A DNA stretch of 7,581 bases from JABDCI01 sp964475835 (GTDB lineage Bacteria > Verrucomicrobiota > Verrucomicrobiia > JABWAM01): assembly GCA_964475835.1 (NCBI GenBank), contig CAYYYL010000066.1, forward strand, positions 1 through 7,581, written 5' to 3'. A program made the translations under genes and the position numbers. The notes beneath the pieces are model-generated. The model saw only the letters and a list, made by a program, of their open reading frames with translations. It was not told the origin of the DNA and did not search any database. Of this stretch, positions 1-5,736 are shown in pieces (position 1 is the stretch's first letter; the number at the start of each line of letters is the position of its first letter).

Positions 1-17
1 CATTAAAAACGGTATTA

Positions 18-52
18 ACTTGCCACTTGCTACTTGTGACTTGTGACTTAAC
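18..52. repeat. Heptameric tandem repeat, five copies of ACTTGNN
   Basis: Five consecutive 7-bp units start at 18, 25, 32, 39 and 46: ACTTGCC, ACTTGCT, ACTTGTG, ACTTGTG and ACTTAAC. The last copy is degenerate. The array ends 15 bp before the ATG of the ketosynthase gene, so it lies in that gene's leader or promoter region. Short heptamer arrays like this occur in intergenic regions of several bacterial lineages and usually vary in copy number. A regulatory role is possible but not shown by the sequence. Confidence 0.8.
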
Positions 53-67
53 ATAGGTCGCTTCCCC

Positions 68-1324
68 ATGCCTTCGGCTTCTTCATCCCACCGCCGCGTC
101 GTCATTACCGGTCTCGGCGTTCTTTCCTGTATCGGCAATGGCATCGACGCCTTTTGGAAAGGCATTCTTGAAGAAAAGACCGGCATCCGCCGCATCACAC
201 GTTTCGATGCTTCCCCCTTCCACGCAAAAACCGCAGGCGAAATCCCCGATTTCGATCCGTTGGAATATTTTGACGCCAAACGCATCCGCCGTCTCGATCG
301 ATATGCCCAGATGGCGATGGTGTGTGCAAAGATGGCGATGCTCGACGCGGGCCTCTCCTGGAAACAGAATCTCCGCCAGCCACGCTGGGGCGCCAGTATG
401 GGCTCGGCGCTGGGCGGCATTTCCGAGGCGGAGGAGGAGCACACGCAATTCATTCAAAAAGGCCTGCGCTCCGTCAACCCGATGCTCGCACTTCTCGTTT
501 TCGGTGGCTCGAGCTCGAGCAACATCTCGATTGAATTCGGCCTCACCGGCCCCTGCACCACGGTTTCGAACAGCTGCGCCTCTGGGAATATCGCGATCGG
601 GGAAGGCTTCCGCTACATCCGCGACGGCTATGCGGACGTGATGCTCACTGGCGCCGCGGAGGCGCCGCTCTCCCCGCTCACGTTCGCCGCCTTCGATCTC
701 ATCCGCACCATGAGCGGGATCGACAACCCAGAGCGTTCCTATGCGCCGTTTGATCTCTCCCGCAACGGCTTCGTCATGGGCGAAGGCGCCGGCACGCTGG
801 TACTCGAAAGCGAGGAACACGCCCGCGCACGTGGCGCGCGCATCTATGGCGAAGTGCAGGGCTACGCATTGAACAGCGACGCCTACCACATGACCAGCTC
901 ACTCGAAAGCGGTGAATGCGCCGCGCGCTGCATGGAGGATGCGATCGCCGACGCCCGCCTGCACCCCCACGACATCGACTACATCAACGCCCACGCCAGC
1001 GGGACGCCGATGAACGACAAGCACGAAACCACCGCGATCAAAAAAACGTTCGGCGACCATTCCAAGAAAGTCGCCATCAGCGGGACGAAGGCGTACTACG
1101 CACACTCCCTCGGCGCCACCTCCGCCATCGAAGCCGTTCTCTGCACCCTTGCCATCCGAAATCAATACATCCCACCCACCCTCCATCTTCATCACCCGGA
1201 TCCGGATTGCGACCTTGATTGCACCCCTCTTCACGGCAGGCAGACCCCCCTTCAAAACACGCTCAGCAATGCCTTCGGATTCGGAGGGGTTAACTCCTCC
1301 CTTGTCATCAGCAAATACACGTAG
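68..1324 (+). CDS. Beta-ketoacyl-ACP synthase, FabF/KAS II-like
   Basis: This 418-residue protein has the full thiolase-fold ketosynthase layout and the usual length for KAS II (about 410-420). The family condenses malonyl-ACP with an acyl-ACP in the cytoplasm to extend fatty acids or polyketides. Visible landmarks are the N-terminal VVITGLGVLS (11-20), the nucleophile Cys170 in VSNSCASG, GFVMGEGAGTLVLE (234-247), DAYHMTS (271-277), His309 in INAHASGTPMND, Lys341 in GTKAYYAHSLGA, His346 in the same motif, and the C-terminal NAFGFGGVNSS. The Cys-His-His triad and catalytic Lys are all present, so it should be active. The His309 and His346 motifs (HASGT...NDKHET and AHSLGA) read more like KS-alpha enzymes of type II polyketide systems (HGSGT, GHSLGA) than housekeeping FabF (HGTST). 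The start at 68 puts the conserved beta strand 11 residues in, as is normal, but the ribosome binding site is weak. No ACP, chain-length-factor or reductase gene is adjacent. I am sure of the family but not whether it serves primary lipid synthesis, so I give no symbol. Confidence 0.93.
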   Translation: MPSASSSHRRVVITGLGVLSCIGNGIDAFWKGILEEKTGIRRITRFDASPFHAKTAGEIPDFDPLEYFDAKRIRRLDRYAQMAMVCAKMAMLDAGLSWKQNLRQPRWGASMGSALGGISEAEEEHTQFIQKGLRSVNPMLALLVFGGSSSSNISIEFGLTGPCTTVSNSCASGNIAIGEGFRYIRDGYADVMLTGAAEAPLSPLTFAAFDLIRTMSGIDNPERSYAPFDLSRNGFVMGEGAGTLVLESEEHARARGARIYGEVQGYALNSDAYHMTSSLESGECAARCMEDAIADARLHPHDIDYINAHASGTPMNDKHETTAIKKTFGDHSKKVAISGTKAYYAHSLGATSAIEAVLCTLAIRNQYIPPTLHLHHPDPDCDLDCTPLHGRQTPLQNTLSNAFGFGGVNSSLVISKYT

Positions 1325-1340
1325 ATACCCCTCAAAAACC

Positions 1341-1372
1341 AATCAATGTTTTTGTCCATTTTAAAATTGATT
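1341..1372. repeat. AT-rich 7-bp inverted repeat in the spacer
   Basis: AATCAAT (1341-1347) and its perfect complement ATTGATT (1366-1372) flank an 18-bp AT-rich centre, starting 17 bp after the ketosynthase stop codon. It could be a weak hairpin or a protein-binding site. It is not a convincing intrinsic terminator, because the stem is short and AT-only apart from one G-C pair, and the T-rich stretch lies in the loop rather than after the stem. Confidence 0.35.
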
Positions 1373-1393
1373 AAGAAGAAGTGGTTCCCTTGG

Positions 1394-1421
1394 TTGAGAT
1401 TTCACTTTTTGAACCGATAAA
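1394..1421 (+). promoter_or_regulatory. Possible sigma-70-like promoter for the kinase cluster
   Basis: The 146-bp spacer 1325-1470 is clearly AT-richer than the flanking genes and is the only sizeable gap ahead of the cluster. TTGAGA (1394-1399) and GATAAA (1416-1421), 16 bp apart, resemble -35 and -10 hexamers. The octamer TTGAGATT occurs at 1394-1401 and again at 1422-1429, exactly 28 bp apart, so it could instead be a repeated regulator site. The hexamer matches are imperfect and this is a candidate only. Confidence 0.22.
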
Positions 1422-1470
1422 TTGAGATTGAGGACCCTGCTTATTACATTTCCATTTTAATGCCGATTCC

Positions 1471-1701
1471 ATGAAAGATCGCCTATTTGACTGGCCCACG
1501 GTTTGGAGGCACATCGTGTTTGGCGCGATTCCTTTTGTGATCGTGGTGATGATTTATGAAAAGGTGATGGGGGAATGGTCTTTGGGCGCGGTCATCCTTT
1601 TCGTTGCCGCGCTTCTCCCGTTTGTGGCAATCGGCTGGCTTGGTTACCAGCACTGGAAACACCGGGGGGATGATCCCAAGTCCCCGACTCCCCATGGATG
1701 A
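1471..1701 (+). CDS. Small two-helix membrane protein, unknown function
   Basis: I do not recognise a family for this 76-residue protein. It has a short charged N-terminus (MKDRLFDWPTVWR), then two hydrophobic segments at about residues 14-29 and 37-58, joined by a short loop (YEKVMGEWS). The C-terminal tail is hydrophilic and basic, then proline-containing (HWKHRGDDPKSPTPHG). This pattern predicts an inner-membrane helical hairpin with both ends on the same side, probably the cytoplasm given the basic flanks. Its stop codon at 1699-1701 lies inside the first codons of the downstream kinase gene, which starts at 1694. That 8-bp overlap suggests translational coupling and a shared transcript. 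By context it may be an accessory subunit of the membrane kinase, which is inference. No strong ribosome binding site precedes the ATG. It is supported as a gene by the coherent membrane topology and its position after the AT-rich spacer. Confidence 0.7.
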   Translation: MKDRLFDWPTVWRHIVFGAIPFVIVVMIYEKVMGEWSLGAVILFVAALLPFVAIGWLGYQHWKHRGDDPKSPTPHG

Positions 1702-3721
1702 TCTTTTGACAGGATTCCGACTGGGGGACTACGAAGTCCAGCACCGCATCGGCAAGGGCGGCATGGGTGTCGTTTATTTGGCGCGGCAGGTTTCCCTCGA
1801 TCGTCTGGTGGCGATCAAGGTGCTGCCCCCGGATCTTTGTGTGGACCAGGAATATGTGGATCGATTCCTCCGGGAAGCGCGTGCCGCGGCCCATCTGAAT
1901 CATCCCAACATCATCCAGATCTTCGACGCGGGCGTGGCGGACAATCTCTATTTTTTCGTCATGGAGTACATCGATGGGAAAAATCTCGGACAGATCTTGA
2001 AGGAGCAACACCGCTTCGAGGAACGGGACGCCCTCTACATCGTCCAGCAGGCGGCCGAAGGGCTTGGATTCGCCCACTCCATGAGCGTCGTCCACCGCGA
2101 CGTAAAACCCGAGAACATCATGGTCACCTCGCAGCGATCCGTGAAAATCGGTGACCTCGGTCTGGCAAAATGGAAACCGAACGAGCTCGAGATGAGTCTC
2201 ACGGCCTCGGGCACGACGATGGGCACACCGTACTACATCTCCCCGGAACAGATCCGTGGGTTGAAGGACATTGATGGACGCGCGGACATTTATTCCCTGG
2301 GCATGACGCTCTATCACATGCTTTGCGGCAAACCCGCATTCAGCGGAACCTCGGGCGCCGAGATCATGGCCCAGCATCTCTCCGACAAGATTCCCCCCAT
2401 CCAGCTCTCCAATCCCTCGATCTCCCAACCCACCATCGATCTCGTCACGGCCATGACCGTGAAAAAGCGAGATCAGCGCATCCAGGATATTTTCGAAGTC
2501 TCCGAGATGATTTCCGGGATCCTTGGGAATCCGCGCCCGGACAATTCACCCTCCCGAGTTGTTCGCAAAACTTCGAGTTTGCGGTTGAACGCCGATGAAC
2601 GGTGGAATCGGATATGGACCATCGGCGCCAACATCCTCACGGTATCCATCATCGCCCTTCTCCTTGCCGTCGGCGGCCTGCTTTTCTGGAAAAAGGTTCA
2701 AAAGCCCACAAAAGCCGCCGCCCACTCCCCATCCACCAACACGGTTATGACGGTGACCCAGGCACCCACGCCCAAAGCAACGCTCCCTTCCGTAAAACCC
2801 GCGCCAAAACCAACGCCTGAACCCATCATAGAGAAAAAAACGGCGCCCCAACCCGACCCCCCTCCACCTCCCTCACCCACCCCGGAAGGGGTCGTGGAGG
2901 AGAACAAGGCACCAGCCCCCCCTCCGCCCCCCGCCCCTCCAGAAATCAAGACCAAAACATTCTCCGGTCTTCGTTTCATCCAGGAAATCACCATCAACTC
3001 CTCGGATGCTCCCACCCCCCTCAACGCTCTCCTTGTCGGTCATTCCTTTCGGGGTGAATTCAAGACCCTCATCAAACCCAACATTCTTGGACACGACGTC
3101 GAGTCCATGCGCCTTTTCCTAAAAAAACTGGAAGGGAGCGATGTCACTCTCGAGCTGACCCCCACCTACGTCAACACCGAGCGTGGACTCGAAATCGCTG
3201 TCTCACGTCTCTTGATACCTTGGGGAACGGCTTTTGATCTCCCCACCGATGAGCGCAAATCGATTTATAGCAAGGAAATAGGCTCCCCGGTGACGCGCCT
3301 GCACAAGGATCGTCTCAATTCCCTCCGGATTGACTCCGAGGAAACCACCTGGGAGTACGCATCCAGGCTCCATGACGCCAAATGGTGGATCGATGGCGCT
3401 TCCAAACCGGGAGACGACTACGCCACCCCACCCCTTCCTTTGGCCTCAGATAGCAACCCACAGGCTCTTTTCCTTACCAGCGAGTCCATCAACACCCCCA
3501 TTCGTCTGAACCTTTCAGAAGATCTCAAGAAATGGATCAACGAGAACCTTTCCAGGGGACTATACGTCCCTCACCCCGGCTGGATCATCACGGTGGTGCA
3601 GGGTGAAGGCGAGGCGCGTTTTGCATCCTCGATTGACTCCGCCAGATCCCCCAAAATTGTCTTCCGCACTCCGAAAAACAGTGTAAATCAGATGACACGC
3701 AACGATTCTCCGAATCCTTAA
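1694..3721 (+). CDS. Transmembrane Ser/Thr protein kinase with DNRLRE-like ectodomain
   Basis: This is a 675-residue Hanks-type (PknB-like) kinase that transfers phosphate from ATP to Ser/Thr of protein substrates. The cytoplasmic kinase domain spans about 13-275: glycine loop GKGGMG (20-25), Lys42 in VAIKVL, helix-C Glu61, catalytic loop HRDVKPEN (134-141, base Asp136), DLG in place of DFG (154-156), and SPE as the APE equivalent (183-185). All catalytic residues are present, so it should be active. A juxtamembrane stretch leads to one membrane helix at about 307-333, then a Pro/Lys/Thr-rich stalk (358-418) with runs of five and six prolines. The region 423-660 is predicted extracytoplasmic. 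It resembles a DNRLRE/CBM96-type beta-sandwich, with LLVGHSFRGEFKTLI, SRLLIPWG, TTWEYASRLHDAKWW and a C-terminal FASSIDSARSPKIVF as hallmark-like segments. That reading is by eye, at about 0.55 confidence. The ATG at 1694 is chosen because the kinase fold begins about 12 residues later. In-frame ATGs at 1604 and 1670 lie inside the preceding gene and would add non-conserved residues. Confidence 0.95.
   Translation: MDDLLTGFRLGDYEVQHRIGKGGMGVVYLARQVSLDRLVAIKVLPPDLCVDQEYVDRFLREARAAAHLNHPNIIQIFDAGVADNLYFFVMEYIDGKNLGQILKEQHRFEERDALYIVQQAAEGLGFAHSMSVVHRDVKPENIMVTSQRSVKIGDLGLAKWKPNELEMSLTASGTTMGTPYYISPEQIRGLKDIDGRADIYSLGMTLYHMLCGKPAFSGTSGAEIMAQHLSDKIPPIQLSNPSISQPTIDLVTAMTVKKRDQRIQDIFEVSEMISGILGNPRPDNSPSRVVRKTSSLRLNADERWNRIWTIGANILTVSIIALLLAVGGLLFWKKVQKPTKAAAHSPSTNTVMTVTQAPTPKATLPSVKPAPKPTPEPIIEKKTAPQPDPPPPPSPTPEGVVEENKAPAPPPPPAPPEIKTKTFSGLRFIQEITINSSDAPTPLNALLVGHSFRGEFKTLIKPNILGHDVESMRLFLKKLEGSDVTLELTPTYVNTERGLEIAVSRLLIPWGTAFDLPTDERKSIYSKEIGSPVTRLHKDRLNSLRIDSEETTWEYASRLHDAKWWIDGASKPGDDYATPPLPLASDSNPQALFLTSESINTPIRLNLSEDLKKWINENLSRGLYVPHPGWIITVVQGEGEARFASSIDSARSPKIVFRTPKNSVNQMTRNDSPNP
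2765..2947 (+). other. Proline-rich stalk coding segment of the kinase
   Basis: This segment encodes kinase residues 358-418. It is dominated by Pro, Lys, Thr, Ala and Glu, with repeated PKP, PTPE and poly-Pro runs. The DNA is correspondingly C-rich and low in complexity. Such segments act as extended periplasmic or wall-spanning spacers between a membrane helix and a sensor domain in many bacterial Ser/Thr kinases. Poly-Pro runs of this kind normally need EF-P for efficient translation. C-tracts here are also prone to slippage, but the reading frame stays open on both sides. Confidence 0.75.
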
Positions 3722-3734
3722 GCCCTCCGCACAC

Positions 3735-4841
3735 ATGCCGCAGCCCCCTTCACAAAACAGCCCACGAGTCCCTCTTTCTGAGAGCAAGCTGGAGCTTCAT
3801 GCGAGCGCGATCTTCACCGCCCCTCCAGCCACTCCTGACGATTTCTTCGGTTTCTGCCAGAAGGTGAACCCCCGAGAATTTGAACAGATCATCAAGGAAG
3901 GACAACTCCTGCAGTTTGGGGCCGACAGCGTGGTCTACCTCCAGGGGGAACCCAGTGATTCTTTCTACGTCGTGAACGACGGCGTGGTCGAAGTGATCGC
4001 CGCCGATGATCAGGGCGAGCATCCCATTCCGATTTCCTATTTGTCCAAGGGCGACATCTTCGGAGAAGTCGGCCTCCTCATGGAAGTCGCACGCACCACC
4101 TCGGTGCGCGTCCCCGAGAAAGCCACTCTTCTACGATTCACCCATGACTCCTTTCGACGGCTCATCGGCACTGTCCCCTCCTTCGGTCACTACCTCTCCG
4201 TGCTCCTCGCACGCCGTCTCCACAAGACCACGATGCAGCTCTATTTCTACGGCAACACCCGGGAACTCTCCGGCAGCCTCGACTTTTTCGATCTGCCCAC
4301 GATTTTCCAAACCATCGGCCTTTCCCAGCAGCACGGCGTCATGCACGTCTACAACCTCACTTCAGAAATCATGGGTGAATTTGCTTTCGCCCATGGACGC
4401 CCCATTTCAGGGCGTTTTGAAAACCTCTACGGCATCGAAGCGTTGCTCCAACTCTTCATCGCCACCCCAAAGGCGAGTTTCGGATTCACACGCCAGAACG
4501 ATCCTCCCATCGTTCCCGATCCGCTGGATATCCCGAACGTCAACGAATTCATGATGAACGCCGTCCACCTCAAGGACGAGATGCTCGTCCTTCAGGATAA
4601 GATGAAACTTTCAGACGACCAACCGGTTAAACGCATTCATGCCCGCCTTGAATGGAAGGATGCTGAGCTGAAGGATTGCGCCCATCTCTTTTGGAAAGCC
4701 CTGATGCCAGGCCCACTGGCCCTGAGGGAACTATCCAAACAGATTCCCTATTGCCGCTACCACCTCTTGAAGGTCATGGACCACCTCTTTGAGACCGAGC
4801 AGCTCGCGATCGCAGAAATCACCCCCTACGGTTATCGTTAG
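3735..4841 (+). CDS. Cyclic nucleotide-binding domain / DUF4388 protein
   Basis: This 368-residue soluble protein begins 13 bp after the kinase stop codon and is probably co-transcribed with it. Residues about 48-165 form a CRP-type cyclic nucleotide-binding domain. It shows FGADSVVYLQGEPSDSFYVVNDGVVEV, here split as FGADSVVYLQ (61-70) and GEPSDSFYVVNDGVVEV (71-87), then the phosphate-binding cassette FGEVGLL (109-115) with Arg120 in ARTTSV. The cassette keeps the Gly-Glu and Arg that bind a cyclic nucleotide, so binding of cAMP or cGMP is plausible. Residues about 176-255 match a DUF4388 (PATAN-like) domain: LSGSLDFFDLPTIFQTIG, then GEFAFAHGRPISGRF, then GIEALLQLF and a final FGF. This domain is common in bacterial signalling and gliding-type proteins. 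A linker leads to a helical C-terminus (about 305-365: ALRELSKQIPY, then YHLLKVMDHLFETEQLAI) that looks like a winged helix, so it might bind DNA or a partner. The N-terminal 30 residues are low-complexity. The start has only a weak ribosome binding site. The domain calls are firm; the role is inferred. Confidence 0.92.
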   Translation: MPQPPSQNSPRVPLSESKLELHASAIFTAPPATPDDFFGFCQKVNPREFEQIIKEGQLLQFGADSVVYLQGEPSDSFYVVNDGVVEVIAADDQGEHPIPISYLSKGDIFGEVGLLMEVARTTSVRVPEKATLLRFTHDSFRRLIGTVPSFGHYLSVLLARRLHKTTMQLYFYGNTRELSGSLDFFDLPTIFQTIGLSQQHGVMHVYNLTSEIMGEFAFAHGRPISGRFENLYGIEALLQLFIATPKASFGFTRQNDPPIVPDPLDIPNVNEFMMNAVHLKDEMLVLQDKMKLSDDQPVKRIHARLEWKDAELKDCAHLFWKALMPGPLALRELSKQIPYCRYHLLKVMDHLFETEQLAIAEITPYGYR

Positions 4842-4865
4842 TTTACTTGATCAGAAAGTCTTTTT

Positions 4866-5333
4866 TCAGGCAGCCGGATCGAGGCAACGATTCTTCAGCC
4901 CTTCCAACACCCCGGGGCCGGTTGCTTTTCCAAATCGGGTGATGAACCAGATCAACCCCCGCAAAAACCATGGCACCCGGATGCGCATGTCCACCGTCTG
5001 CTGCACCAAGGTTCCCCCATCTCTTGGAAGAAGCTCGTACGTTTCCACCGCCTGCGTGTCATGAGGTGTTTTGTCGTCGGGAATTGCCGGGCGAAAAACG
5101 ACCGTCCATTTTTCGAAAGCCCGATAGTCCTGTATCTCCGCCAGAAAAGTTCGATCCTTTCCACTCATTCGGAAGGTCGCCTTATAGCGAAAACCTTGAT
5201 GTCTCCCACCATCGGATAGAGGATGATACTCCACAAATTTCGGATGCCATTGCATCATCTTTTGCGGATCCTCGATCCATGGCCAGACTTGTGTCGGCGG
5301 AAGTGGAATATAAATTTGTTCCCGCAGGATCAT
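4866..5333 (-). CDS. SRPBCC (START/polyketide cyclase-like) family protein
   Basis: With the start at 5333 this is a 155-residue single-domain protein, the usual size for the SRPBCC fold, a hydrophobic ligand-binding cup. The family signature is visible: an opening beta strand ending in a Pro-Pro turn (REQIYIPLPPTQVWPWIEDP, 4-23), then MMQWHPKFVEYHPL with the conserved Trp and His-Pro. Alternating strands follow (FRYKATFRMSG, FEKWTVVFRP, VETYELLPRDGGTLVQQTVD), and a long C-terminal helix (FLRGLIWFITRFGKATGPGVLEGLKNR). Family members bind lipids, polyketides or cofactors, or act as small cyclases; the substrate cannot be read here. A GTG at 5384 in the same frame would add 17 unsupported residues, so I prefer the ATG at 5333, although neither start has a clear ribosome binding site. 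It is convergent with the cNMP/DUF4388 gene (24-bp gap) and divergent from yhbY. Confidence 0.85.
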   Translation of the reverse strand: MILREQIYIPLPPTQVWPWIEDPQKMMQWHPKFVEYHPLSDGGRHQGFRYKATFRMSGKDRTFLAEIQDYRAFEKWTVVFRPAIPDDKTPHDTQAVETYELLPRDGGTLVQQTVDMRIRVPWFLRGLIWFITRFGKATGPGVLEGLKNRCLDPAA

Positions 5334-5445
5334 CCGTTTTTTTACAGTTCCCTTTCTTAAAACATATGACAAGCAGGAAACCACCGGTCATCAGAATCCC
5401 TATCTTTCCTCCCCATGGGGTGTTCTCTTGTGATAGTATGAGGAA

Positions 5446-5736
5446 ATGACCAGCGCGCAGATCAAAAAACTCAAAGCCCTTGCCCAGCATCTCGAACCTT
5501 CAGCCCAGGTGGGAAAGGAAGGATTAAGCGAAGGCTTGCTAAAAACGGTCGATCTGGCCCTGACCGCAAACGAATTGATCAAGATAAGATTCATTGCCTT
5601 CAAAGAGGAGAAAAAGGAACTCGCGCCCGTGCTCGCAGAAAAATCCGGCAGCGTCCTTGTCACACGCATCGGCAACGTGGCCGTGCTCTACCGCCCTCAT
5701 CCGGATCCTTCCAAGCGGCACATCACCTTGGAATAG
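5446..5736 (+). CDS. yhbY: YhbY-family (CRM domain) RNA-binding protein
   Basis: This 96-residue protein is one complete CRS1-YhbY (CRM) domain, matching the roughly 97 residues of the family. The bacterial protein associates with pre-50S ribosomal particles and acts in ribosome assembly. Visible features are a basic first helix (QIKKLKALAQHLEP), the GxxG RNA-binding loop GKEG (23-26) in QVGKEGLSEG, the helix LLKTVDLALTANELIKIRF, and the closing beta hairpin TRIGNVAVLYRP, which closely parallels the E. coli sequence QVIGKTLVLYRP. The start follows a GAGGA at 5440-5444, only 2 nt before the ATG, closer than the usual Shine-Dalgarno spacing. No in-frame alternative upstream is better. The last 14 bp overlap the 3' end of the opposite-strand glycosyltransferase gene. 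It appears to be a single-gene unit. Confidence 0.93.
   Translation: MTSAQIKKLKALAQHLEPSAQVGKEGLSEGLLKTVDLALTANELIKIRFIAFKEEKKELAPVLAEKSGSVLVTRIGNVAVLYRPHPDPSKRHITLE

Noticed and set aside
83..889. 268-residue open frame on the minus strand opposite the ketosynthase gene
   Set aside because: It lies wholly antisense to a confidently identified enzyme, its translation shows no recognisable domain and is rich in Ala, Arg and Gly as expected from the codon-biased complementary strand.
1604..1693. Upstream in-frame extension of the kinase (ATG at 1604 or 1670)
   Set aside because: These 30 residues overlap the membrane-protein gene in another frame and are not kinase-like. The ATG at 1694 leaves the normal short lead before the glycine loop.
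1592..2428. 278-residue open frame on the minus strand opposite the kinase domain
   Set aside because: The plus strand encodes an intact kinase catalytic domain here, and the antisense translation has no family motifs, so it is a shadow frame.
2870..2940. C-rich low-complexity tract as a structured DNA or repeat element
   Set aside because: It is explained by proline codons of the kinase stalk, and the frame is maintained on both sides.
4842..4865. Possible bidirectional terminator between the convergent genes
   Set aside because: There is a T-run (4860-4866) but no stable GC stem before it on either strand; TGATCA is only a 6-bp palindrome.
5405..5425. CCCCATGGGG palindrome between the SRPBCC and yhbY genes
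   Set aside because: A single 10-bp palindrome without repeats nearby is not enough to call an operator, though it does lie in the divergent promoter region.
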